NCBI GenBank assembly: GCA_027924585.1
Contig: BSBM01000106.1
Location: forward strand, 37,339,501-37,403,500
From: Larix kaempferi
Taxonomy: Eukaryota; Streptophyta; Pinopsida; Pinales; Pinaceae
DNA: 64,000 nucleotides
Reading direction: 5' to 3'
Position 1 is the stretch's first letter, and each line of letters begins with the position of its first letter. Below, one piece after another: positions 32,601-42,304 of the stretch. Made by a program: the position numbers and the translations under genes. The notes below the pieces were generated by a model. It searched no databases. It worked only from the letters and a program-made list of their open reading frames with translations, and was not told the DNA's origin.

Positions 32601-34216
32601 AATCATCCTGTATGTGTACATAGACCATATATCATCTATCCATATCATCATAAGGTCCAACATCTCATGTCCCATGGTCCTCCATGGTCAAACTAGGTCT
32701 AACCAAGACCAAATACAACTCAGACTATCATCCATAGCTGCTGCAAGGTGTCAAGGTCAATACATGCTTTACAATTTATTCAAATAGCTTCTATAACACA
32801 GAGTAATCATGACTGGCGATCTAAATCCAAATATATAGTGTCGTTAATTATTATTATTACTCAGACTAGACTTTCAGGACCATACTCACTTCATAGTTGT
32901 GATCAATTTGCTAGTGAAGGGTGAAGGCTGAAATAAATGGCTAGGCTAAGGGATGACTTGACTAACTTGACTCTGTGACACTTTGGCAAGGGAAAGGGAA
33001 TACACACCATAGTATATACTGAATGAGCAATAACACAGGGAATGGCGGTGTCTCACAAATGGATGAGTTGTTTAAAGAGGGTTTATTCACCTTCACAGAT
33101 GCGCACAATCCATAACACAAACAAGGCCAGCAATTGTTTAGATATAACATTTAAGTTCCATTGCTTTTTGGGCCTGAGTTTTCCATAGCCTTGATCTATG
33201 TGTGTTTACAAACACATTGCATAGATTTACATTTATTTTTAGGCTTTCTGCTGCAGGTGTGTTTTTAAGGCACTTGTTTACCTGAGCACTTCTAGGTGTG
33301 TCATGGACAGCTTGTTTACCTAGGTATTTATTTTTCCAAAAGATATAACATTTTATTTTTCATGGCCATTTTCATTTGGCATTTCTTTCATATACAAGAT
33401 ATAGCATTTGATTTTTTCCAGATTTTGTATTGATGGCAGCACTAAAAGTTTCAGGTTTAGCCAACACAACTTTAGTGACTAGGGGGAATTCTCAAGGAAC
33501 TCCAACTCACCATAGGTAAGTTTTGTCACCAACTCAGAGCCGAGACACAATAAACAAGGAAGCTCATCCAGTACAGAGGCTACAGTGGGGAAAGGTCCTC
33601 CATGTCACTAGTCAAGTAGCAAATCAAGGTAATAATCTAAAAGGTAGGCCACGGATGGATGAAGACAATGAAAAGATGAAGCCAACACTAGCAAGCCATA
33701 GTATGGTGTAATGATCACCTCTATTCTCCCTAAGGAGGGTTTGTACCAATGAGTATGAATAGTGAACTTCTAAGTCTGAGTAGGGACAGTAATATATATA
33801 TAATAGGTCAACCAGGTCTAAATATCTATATGATCGCCAGATCATGACACTAAGTGCTAAGACATGCTATAAGAATAAGTATAAAAGCAATCTAACCATA
33901 ACACAATAGTATACCTGCTGAGTCATATACCTGAAAGCTCATCAACCTGTACCATCATCTGCCCTCTGAGACTGCTGCTGTAACTCTGGGCACTACTGTC
34001 TGTTCTGTACCAATGGCATAATGGCTATATCGGGCATCTCTCTGAGTGTCCCGAAACTCAGTCATGGCATGGGGAATATAACTGCTGTCCACAATCTGAT
34101 AGTGATCCAATATAAATGCTCATCTCGGCATCTCAAATGCAAGGGAACTGGCTGCATAGTGTACTGGAATGAGAAAAATAATGTATGGTAGCCCGGCTAC
34201 TATATATGTGATAACA
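29694..34216 (-). repeat. T 5' LTR (4,523 bp)
   Basis: Complete LTR with termini TGTTATCAC/GTGATAACA. Its outer end at 34216 joins element B sequence (gttcccttcc...) cleanly, so this end of T is a real insertion boundary. Confidence 0.92.
31640..31648 (-). promoter_or_regulatory. TATA-like box in T 5' LTR
   Basis: TATTTAAAG on the - strand, the copy-2 counterpart of 22742-22750 and in the LTR position that would drive T transcription. Confidence 0.38.
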
Positions 34217-36739
34217 GTTCCCTTCCTATGTCAAGCTCGTTTAAAAATGAAATAGATTCCCCTGAGCATAGTTCCCTTTCTATGTCAAAATCGTTAAAAA
34301 ATGAAATAGGTTCCCATGAGCATAGTTCCCTTTCGATGTCAAGCTCGTTAAAAAATTAAATAGGTTCCCATGAGTAGAGTTCTATTCCTATGTCAAGCTC
34401 GTTAAAAAAGAAATAGATATTTTTCCATTGAGTGGAGTCTTACCATAGACTTAGTACCTAAACCTTCTTTTCATCCTCCTATGTCATTTTGATCTTCGTT
34501 TGTCTCTGGTGAACATCTTCATATTAGTAACCATAAGTTTAATTGAGTGAAGATGTAGATTAGGAGAATGAAATGAAGCTTGGGGGGCATGTCTTCAACC
34601 TCTGAACATTATGTTGAAATCAACTCGATCGCCTCTCCACACTATGTTGAAGTTAAGTCACTTACTTCTAGAAATCATGCTGGGGGCATGTACCAACCTT
34701 TGGATATCATGAAGGGAAATAATCCACCAATGGGAATATTTTTTAGCATGCTTTCTTTTGGGTTTTGAGCTCATTAAACCATGAAAATAATCCCGATCAT
34801 AGTTCATTTTTTGTTACAAGCTCGTTAAAAAATGAAGTAGACATCATGTGCATTCTTTTCACCTATCTTCGAGGTCATTAAAAACAGTGAGATGGTGTTG
34901 AGCTTACTTTTCACTTTTTTCATGCTTTTGTTAAAACATGAAAAGTGGTTTGAGCTTAGTTTTAATTTTTCGTGCTCTGGTTCAAACATGAAAAAGGTTC
35001 TGGGTGCTTTTGATACCATTATCATGCTCATTAAAAAATTGAGTAAAAATGTGTGTCTAACAAGTATAGGTTTATCACGTTATCCAACCTCGCTAGACTA
35101 CTTACAGAAAAGGAACTGTGCCAAGTTTACTTTTTCCTTTGTCGTACTTGGTCACCAACCATGACAAAGTTGTTCATGGAGTCCGCTTTAAGCTCTTTTC
35201 AGACTCCCTAAATAGGAAAATATCACCAAGCGAATTTGATTCTTTCACGCTTGTGAAAGAATTTGAAAGGTCGTCCTTCTGGTGATAGTTTACCCCTTTT
35301 TCAGACCAGGAGTTTCTATTTACAAAAAAGGAGCACTCCAGCCAATCATGACTAGAAGATTCCTCTCTTGCGTTGTTTTACCCTTTTCTGGGTGAAGAGA
35401 CTAACTTTACGAAAAATGACCTTTGGATCTTTAGTTCTTTTCAGAATATCTAAACATGAAATGATGCCGAGTTTACCTTCTATGGACTCGTTAAAATTCA
35501 ACATTGAAGGGCCCGTCATGGGACGAACCCCTCCTATTCCAGGTTCGTAAAACATTTGGGATTGGACTCATCCATGGGATGAGCTATACCGAGCATCTGG
35601 TTACCCTCCTCAATCTCATTAAAAAACACATGAGGCACTCATAAGTCATGATGGGGAAAATGGGAAAATTTTGTATTACATTTTATTTTCGGAACTACGT
35701 CATCGCTCTTGAACATGGCACTCATTTGCATTTGCATTCAGTACTTGGGTAATCCTTTTGTCTTTGATTCATACTAATTTCCCGATTCTTGTCACTCCTT
35801 TGGGTCGTCCAAAGAATGTTTCCACTATGAGTCGTATTGGGGATTGTTGTCACTATCCTCATGTCAATACTACCAATTCATGCCATGCCCATGTTCAAGA
35901 GATGTTTGTTACTCATCATCTGTAGTCAGTACACTTTCCATCATGTCGGTCTACCTTGAGTCAGTATTGCACATTACTCTACCGTCCGATCTACTCCAAA
36001 CATTTGTTATCGAGTTTCGTGTCGTTGATGGGGGATTCATCATGGCCCTCCTTCAACAAATTCATCCTTGTCGACTTCAACACATCATCTGGGGATTGAA
36101 TCTAGAAACCAGTCAAGTACCTTGGGCTTGCATGCCTTAATGGCAGGTTACCTCACTTTCAACATGAGTTTACAGCTTTGAATCTTGATTGAAATATTTC
36201 ATCGAGCATCCAACCTCAAATCATTTATTCACGTTTGGTGATATGTACTATGATACCTTGGGGATCATTGACATCAATGGTGATTTCCCTCACACTTGTT
36301 AATGGTATACATCAATGACCGGTAATCAAGTGGTTTCTACCATGTTCGACTCCAAAACATTGTAATCACATGGATAGATTCATATCATTGCGGGTTCAGC
36401 TTGAAGACCCTGGGGAAATCATGTCTTACCCAGGTTGTGATGGAGATTGTTTTGAGTCATATTACACGGATCCACTTTGTATTGGTCGTGGTTGTGTTAT
36501 CATCTCATCATGGATTTACGTTTGTGTCTAGTAGCCATGATTGTGTTCAGTTAGTCTTTACTACCATGGATCTGCAATGTATTGGTCGGCAACCATGTTG
36601 TGAGTCATGTGAGACTAGTATCTCAGAGTCAGTTGTACTGTAGCGACATCTCCCAACCAACATCCTTGCCTTCGATTTCTTCACTTTTCAAAGCATTTCA
36701 CCTGTCTTATTTTACCAGCTTCATGTTTGGGGGGCATCC
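34217..36739 (+). other. Element B 3' non-coding region, right of T
   Basis: Colinear with A's 4565-6980 read in reverse: the 55-bp ctcgttaaaaaatgaaat repeats (34217-34410), tggggggcatg motifs (34578, 34680), then unique stretches to the LTR. G-rich tttggggggcat at about 36726 precedes the LTR as a polypurine-tract candidate. No coding sequence seen. Confidence 0.75.
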
Positions 36740-37706
36740 TCTTACACCAAAATATCATCACCATGAGCCATGTGTCACCTTTGTGCCCAATCCCTGAAGT
36801 TCCCTTAGCTAAAGTGCATTGAGTTTGGGGTTTTCCCTAGGTTTTTCCTTCTATAAGTACACCAATGCTCTTTCTCTTTAGACAAGGTGCACCGACACAC
36901 TTTGCACATTGACAAGGTGCACCACTGGCGCACTTTACGTTCATGAAAGGTGCGCCAGCCCTTAGTGGCGCTCTGTCTCTTCATGCAAGGTGCGGCGTGG
37001 GTGTTTATAGGCAAAAAATCGAAGCTTCGAGGCCCTTATAGAAGCTTGTTGAGGTGGAGGGTCATCCCTAACTTCTAGGTGAGGTGGCATTTTAGTTCCT
37101 GACCTGATGGGAGGATCCCTTATACCTTTCCCCTTAATCCTCAACCTACTCTATCCCCTTTAGCCTTATAAATACAACTCTCCTCTCTGTTGATAAGGGG
37201 GAAGGTCTATAGTACTCTTATGCTGGTGGATTTCTAGGTGGTCCCTATCATCCTTTGGGAGGCATCATTCTTTGGAGGCTTGGCATGGATTGTTGGATGG
37301 AAGGTTGCAACGTTGAGGCTTAGGTTGTAACATTCTTTCTCTACGTAATTCCCACTTTTATACAGTAATACAAAACTCTTTCCATAAATGTCTTGTTGTT
37401 CATTGATATTTATAGTTTACTTCCTTAACCGTTTACTTAGATTAGTTATTGTGTAGATGTACTATTACTTCTTGTTTGTCTCTTGCATGTTCTGACAGGT
37501 CTTGCAACTACTGATCTGACGACTGTGGAACCTGGAGCGACAAAGGAGAAAGAGATCTACAGATTTGAAAGGTAAGATGTTTTCATCACTTAATCTCTAA
37601 TTTGATCTAGGAAGGTAGATTTGTATTCTGTTTGATTTGTTCTAGATTCACATTGAACTAGGGATATCATGTCTATAGTCCGCTTTCGGTAGATTGTTCA
37701 GTAACA
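36740..37706 (+). repeat. Element B 3' LTR (about 967 bp)
   Basis: Begins tcttacacc (the A LTR starts TGTTACACC, so TG has mutated to TC) and ends ...CAGTAACA. Its last 372 bp match 12136-12507. It contains several ggtgcgcc/ggcgcac motifs at 36885-36990. Confidence 0.8.
37167..37174 (+). promoter_or_regulatory. TATA-like box in B's 3' LTR
   Basis: TATAAATA followed by a CT-rich stretch. It sits in U3 position, comparable to the A box at 11772-11779. Confidence 0.4.
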
Positions 37707-38640
37707 CTTTCTAACAAAATGTGCGAAGCAATGTTCCTATGAAATTTTTGTTTAGAGTTCCGATATCTACTTTCGCCACTCCTAGAAACCCATCCATGGA
37801 GGAAGGAGCGGACGCCCTTTCTCCTCAGCATCTACTTCCAACACCCTGAAATAGAACAACTTGACGAAAGAGCGACCTCTCTTTCTTTGACAAATTTTTG
37901 ACTTGCCAACAAACTCTTTGTAGCAAAACGTCTATAAATTTTGTTATTAAAATGTCGATATCTAGTTTCCCAGGGTGACACGTGGAATGCTCAGATTGTG
38001 CCACGTGGCATATTTGATTTTTAAAATTAGTCTAAATATTGTATAAACGAATATTAAGGATATTAATGGTACCATTTTAGTATAAACATATGGATTTAAC
38101 TTATATAAATTTTTGGAATAGGTATCAGGGATAAAATTTGAAAGGCTGCACTTAATTTCAGGTTGAAGGTTATATATTCATACCACCCTTCTAGCATGAA
38201 GGGATTTAATTAAAAAAATTACACTTCAATTGACAATAATAAATTACCCTTCTAGTACTATGACTTGAAACCTCTTTTGTATTTTTAGTTTTCTTAAATA
38301 GTAAAGAGAAAGTAAGTTCAAGTAATAAGTGGCTTTGATTATTCTAGAAATGATAATATACAACTTAATACTTCATTTGTACTGCTACCGATTTATAACT
38401 AAAACTATCAGCTTCACCACCCTCGCCTTCGAGGTAAATTCTTTGTAAGCCCTTGCTTTCCCTTAATACAAAGTTAAAGATTCTTTATTCTACAAGTTTT
38501 GCAAGTGTATCATTTGTTGTTTCAAGTTATTTTTATTTCATGCACATGTTACATCGAATGCTTTATTATTTTTTATGAATAGTTTAGTTTTGCTTATTTC
38601 CTTTTAGCCTGCTACTAAGGGTCCTTTCCCTTAGTAGGTT
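37707..38640. other. AT-rich spacer between B and the G pol remnant
   Basis: No coding sequence and no similarity to the other elements in the window. It could be old flanking DNA or the eroded 5' part of G. A perfect hairpin lies at 38612-38637. Confidence 0.5.
38612..38637. repeat. Perfect 10-bp hairpin
   Basis: CTACTAAGGG, a 6-nt loop tccttt, then CCCTTAGTAG. It lies just upstream of the G pol remnant. No T-run follows and no function is assigned. Confidence 0.7.
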
Positions 38641-38687
38641 CCTTTTTGCACGAGCCGGGTTGAAAACCCCAGCTACACCCTCCGTGG

Positions 38688-39398
38688 GAAGACCTCCATC
38701 ATCGATCGTCTTTCCTTCCTTCTTTGGATACTGTGGAGAATAGCATCGCCACCATCTTTACACTGGATGTCTACCCTTTTTCTCAGTCCTCGATACTCAC
38801 ATGTCAAATGGACTCTGCAGGAAACTTGGCCAACATTGAACCTACCATTTCGGTCGACATATCGGTTACTGTTGGTGTAGTGGAACACATTTGTTTAGGT
38901 TAGAAGTGTTCCCCTGAAGAGATTACAATGTTCACGGCCTTGTTCAATCAATTTCAAGATGTGTTTGCTTGGACCTACGAGGAGATGCACGGGATAGACC
39001 CTGCTATTGTTTCACACACGATTAAAACCTATCCTGAAGCTAAACCACTCCGGCAAAAACTATGACTGGTACACCCCCGAAAGACTACGACAATCAAGGA
39101 GAGATTGAAAAGCTCTTGAAAGCTGGTTTTATCTACCCTGTCCCGTTGACAGAATGGGTCTCAAATGTCATCCCTATAGCTAAAAAGAAGGGTACGATCC
39201 GTGTATGCGTCGATTATCAGGATCTCAATAAGGCTTGTCCTAAGGACAATTACCTGACTCCCTTTATCGACTAGATCATTGGCAATTGTGTTGGAAGTGT
39301 CATTTTCTCTTTTATGGATGGCTTTTCTGGCTACAACTAGATTGAGATCCACCTGGATGAACCCTCACAACTGTATCTTCTGCATTGAGTCTAGACAC
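38688..39398 (+). pseudogene. G reverse transcriptase remnant
   Basis: Frame fragments resemble the start of gypsy RT: LFNQFQDVFAWTYEEM, then after a one-base frameshift near 39099, IEKLLKAGFIYPVP, IRVCVDYQDLNKACPKDNY and FSFMDGFSGYN. Nonsense codons occur at about 38901, 39063 and 39272 and in FSGYN*I. Directly after FSGYN the sequence jumps (about 39350-39360) to the much later NPHNCIFCIESRH block, so the palm segment with the catalytic YxDD motif is missing. It cannot encode an active enzyme. The similarity of its start to C's 46456-46545 suggests the same lineage. Confidence 0.8.
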
Positions 39399-39500
39399 TA
39401 TTGGCTTGGTTTTGCAACCAAGCTTAGTGCAATGGTGCACCTGCTAACCAGTAGCAGCAGTCTCAATAGAAATAAATAACAAACTACTTTAAACTACATT
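39399..39500 (-). repeat. Element E 3' LTR, outer piece
   Basis: Starts tattggcttggtttt on the + strand (TG mutated to TA) and is colinear with 60492-60595. It is interrupted at 39500 by C. The last five bases, acatt, are the target duplication of C. Confidence 0.87.
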
Positions 39501-40227
39501 TGTTAACACCCAAAAAGTGCTCACTAGCTCATTTCCCTATTCACATGACCCATTTGTCCACTTTTTCACCATCTGAGCCTCCGAAACCAACAAAAGGTCA
39601 CCAAAAGACCTTAGTACACCCCCTTTTTCCATTAAAAAAGATTATTTTTCCAAGAAAATCATAAAAAACCCTCAAAAAGGGTCCAAATTCCCAAAAATAT
39701 TAAAAAGGGAATTAAAATATTATTTTTATTCAAAAAAGGAAAAAGGAGGGAAAAGTACCTAAACCATGTTGGTCAATACCATTTGGTTTCCACAAAACCA
39801 CAAATGGTATTCCTCACCACCAAAACCTATAAAAAGGTGGTAGGGGCTCCTCATTTCAGATCCTTCCATTATCTCATCCTTATGCTGCTGAAATCTCCCC
39901 TGAGCACTTTTAGCCATTGAAGCAACCTTGGAGAAAGAGACCTATTGGAGTTTGGAGCTACTCATCTTGGGAGTTGCTCAACATCAACCTTCACCATTGA
40001 AGGTAATATCGCAAGCACTTGCTTGCCCCCCACTTTTCAATACAAAAATTATTTATTATGTTTCTTGTTCTTGATTTTTGAAATATTTAAATTATTTGCT
40101 TAGATTCTTGCTTAGATCCATGAAAAGTATTGTTTATTTAGTTTATTGTTTTTATTTCTATTGAAACTGCTGCTACTAGTTAGCAGGTGCCCATAGCACT
40201 AAGCTTGGTTGCAAAACCGAGCCAACA
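39501..40227 (+). repeat. Element C 5' LTR (727 bp)
   Basis: TGTTAACACCC...GAGCCAACA; near-identical to 49396-50122. It is the same LTR family as E and F read in reverse. Confidence 0.93.
39828..39835 (+). promoter_or_regulatory. TATA box in C's 5' LTR
   Basis: TATAAAAA inside ccaccaaaacc...ggtggtagg, which could form a small hairpin around the box. The same element is conserved in all family 2 LTRs in the window (49723-49730 in C's 3' LTR; - strand near 50440, 58812, 59920 and 60888), which supports it as a promoter. Confidence 0.6.
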
Positions 40228-40232
40228 GTTTT

Positions 40233-40249
40233 TGGTGACTCCGCTTTGG
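40233..40249 (+). other. Element C primer binding site
   Basis: TGGTGACTCCGCTTTGG, 5 nt after the LTR. F carries TGGCGACTCCGCTTTGG at the same place. This TGGCGACTCC type is familiar from Tat/Ogre-like plant elements; I do not assign the tRNA. Confidence 0.7.
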
Positions 40250-40429
40250 TTTGAACTTTAGATCTCTAGCTTTGCCATTAAATCTTAGTTTTTATGAATT
40301 TTTAACCTTTAGATCCATAGATCTACCATCTTAGACAGCAGATCCATTGCTGTTCTGAGATTTGGCCCCATAAACAGCCCGAAATTTTCAATTTTCGGGT
40401 TTGTTTCTCGGTTTCCGTGCACGGCTTCC

Positions 40430-40765
40430 GCCTCGCGGATTTTTTACAGACAGTCGCGCGGTCCATCGCGACTTTTCGGCCTTTTTCCGCGCGGTCCATC
40501 GCGGATTTTTTTACAGACAGTCGCGCGGTCCATCGCGACTTTTCTGTATTTTTCCGCGCTGCTCATCGCGGCTGTACGGCCAAAACCTGCGCGTCTCATC
40601 GCGGCTGTGCGGCCAAAACCTGCGCGGCTCATCGCGACTGTGCGGCCAAAACCCGCGCGGTCCATCGCGACTCTGCGGCCAAAACCCGCGCGGTCCATCG
40701 CGACTGTGCTGCCAAAACCCGCGCGGCCCATCGCGGCTGTTCGTCCAAAACCCGCGCGGCTGAAT
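40430..40765 (+). repeat. CpG-rich leader tandem repeats of C
   Basis: About nine imperfect units of about 36 bp based on gcgcggtccatcgcgactgtgcggccaaaacc. The block is strongly GC- and CpG-rich in an otherwise AT-rich element. Several reading frames stay open through it only because the repeat lacks stops, so the apparent ORFs here are not credited. E (58205-58420) and F (59150-59345) have decayed counterparts on the - strand. Confidence 0.85.
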
Positions 40766-42304
40766 TTTTTCATTCGGCCATCCCGATTTTGAAAAATATT
40801 TTTTACTGTACTTTCTGCCCATAGCACATTTTTTTTACAGTACTAAATTCTGCATAGTTTACAGATTTGAAAATTTTTTTTACTATTTAAAAGTGCATAC
40901 CTAGAAATCCTTTTAAAAGTTTTCAAGAAAGTGAAAGGAAGACTCATTTTGAATTCTTTATCTAGATTCAAATTTTTTCTTGTTTACTTCTTTAGAATCT
41001 TGCCCTTAGCAATTTTTATTGAAACGAAGAAATCCATTTATTTCTTTTAAAAAGGAGTTTATTATTTGCTTTCATAAATCCAAGAAATCTTTTATTTTTT
41101 GAGTTATTTTTTGAAAAAGCATATTAATTCCTTTTAGTGAAAAAGTCTTAGATATTTGCTTTGTATTTTCGAAAAGTCCTTTATTTTTTGAAAATTTCCC
41201 TTAAAAGCATTTAATTTTTCCAAGTTCAGTTTACAACACCTCACGTGCACTCACACGATCACTTAATTGAACTAAGACTTAAAACTTACCCTAACTTGAA
41301 CACACTCTTAACCCCACTTGGGGAACACGAAAAGAATTCTTGTAGCTAGGTAGTATTGGGGGGATAGGTGTTCCAATAACACCCCTCAGTTCATACATCT
41401 GAGACATAGAAGTTGTCCAATTAGGGAGCTAAAATCTCTTAGTACTTTTTGGCGCGGTCACAACCGGTTTGTGGGAAGGCCTCTCCCCTAGGAGGGTTGA
41501 AGTCGCGAGGATGGTTCCGGAAGCCTGAGTGGGATACCGAAACCCATTCAGTAACCGAAGGGCTACCATTCGCAGTTCTCGGGATATCCCTGTATTGGGA
41601 TATTGCGATCAAAGGACCAAACGGCAGATTTACCTTTTCTCGACGCGTCATGAACGGAGTATCCTAGTATCCTGTCTTTTTAGGATTGATTACCCGGTGT
41701 CCCTCCCGGTAGGGGGATATCTAGCCGTTGTCTCTACATTCATATTGTCTGACTTGGATTTCATCACCTTGCAGGGGATATCGTCTGTTTGAGTCACAAT
41801 ACTTTTAGATTAGGTGTTTGCATGATCTTTACCACCTTTTGAGTCTAGTTACACCTATTTTTTCTAGGAGCCGTTTGCATGTTGGTATTCTGACCGGTTG
41901 TTGCATTCCTCCACTTATTGTAGCACAGCTGCTAGAATAAGTGCATTTTTTGAGGATTGATTTTTTGGCCTGTGAGCCTTCTTTTTTCACTCCCCTTTTT
42001 GCACCCTTGGTTGCATTAGGGTTTTTGAGTCTTTTACATATATATCACCACCTGATACTTAAAACAATTTTTAAATAAAAAACATATTCTCACCATTGAG
42101 AATTCTAGACGTTCTCGTCGTCTACAGGGCGAACTCCCAGAGTTTAGTCCACTTGGCTCTCCACGTCACGGACGCAGAGCATTATCCCTTGATTCGACAC
42201 ATCGTCGATCATCTAGACGGTCATCCGATTCTGACATACCCCACTTCACCTTTGATTTGGAGGTAGAATACGAAAACCCCACAGAGTTACCACCAACCAC
42301 AATT
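40766..42304 (+). other. Element C leader, non-coding
   Basis: AT-rich to 41340, then a conserved block 41340-41780 (alternating short inverted stretches such as gggatatccctgtattgggatattgcg) that is also found in E at 57130-57470. No coding sequence. Confidence 0.6.

Larger units (their letters stand above)
16444..34216 (-). mobile_element. Element T: tandem Gag-protease-only retrotransposon with 4.5-kb LTRs
   Basis: The tract repeats with a period of exactly 8,898 bp. On the - strand it reads LTR (34216-29694), internal (29693-25319), LTR (25318-20796), internal (20795-16444, lacking its last 23 bp and the final LTR). LTR ends are TGTTATCAC...GTGATAACA, a perfect 9-bp inverted pair. A tRNA-Asp-type PBS follows each 5' LTR. 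Each internal region has one long Gag-protease ORF and no RT, RNase H or integrase core, so T resembles the TR-GAG/LARD class of non-autonomous elements. The units differ at positions 17071, 18138, 18210, 19406, 19589 and 20848 (versus +8898), so the array is very young. No target duplication can be read because the left end is truncated. Confidence 0.88.
12136..37706 (+). mobile_element. Element B: family 1 non-autonomous gypsy-like LTR retrotransposon, interrupted by A and T
   Basis: B reads left to right: 5' LTR fragment (12136-12507), PBS, leader, zinc-knuckle/protease frame (14340-15949), 3' repeats, [T array 16444-34216], rest of the 3' region (34217-36739), 3' LTR (36740-37706). Both flanks of T match consecutive parts of A's 3' region, which shows one element split by T. 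The missing host segment is about 0.2 kb by comparison with A (about 6983-7187). The rest of B's 5' LTR must lie to the left of this window, beyond A. No pol domain is present. The LTR pair differs by roughly 5%, so B is the oldest element of the left block. Confidence 0.82.

Noticed and set aside
16444-34216. 8.9-kb duplication as a pure assembly artefact
   Set aside because: The boundaries coincide with LTR termini and the copies carry distinct substitutions at several positions; artefact remains possible but is not the simplest reading without read data.
40401-40827. Several overlapping ORFs on both strands in the CpG-rich block
   Set aside because: All frames are open because the short repeat unit lacks stops; the products are simple repeats with no domain and the block is in the untranslated leader.
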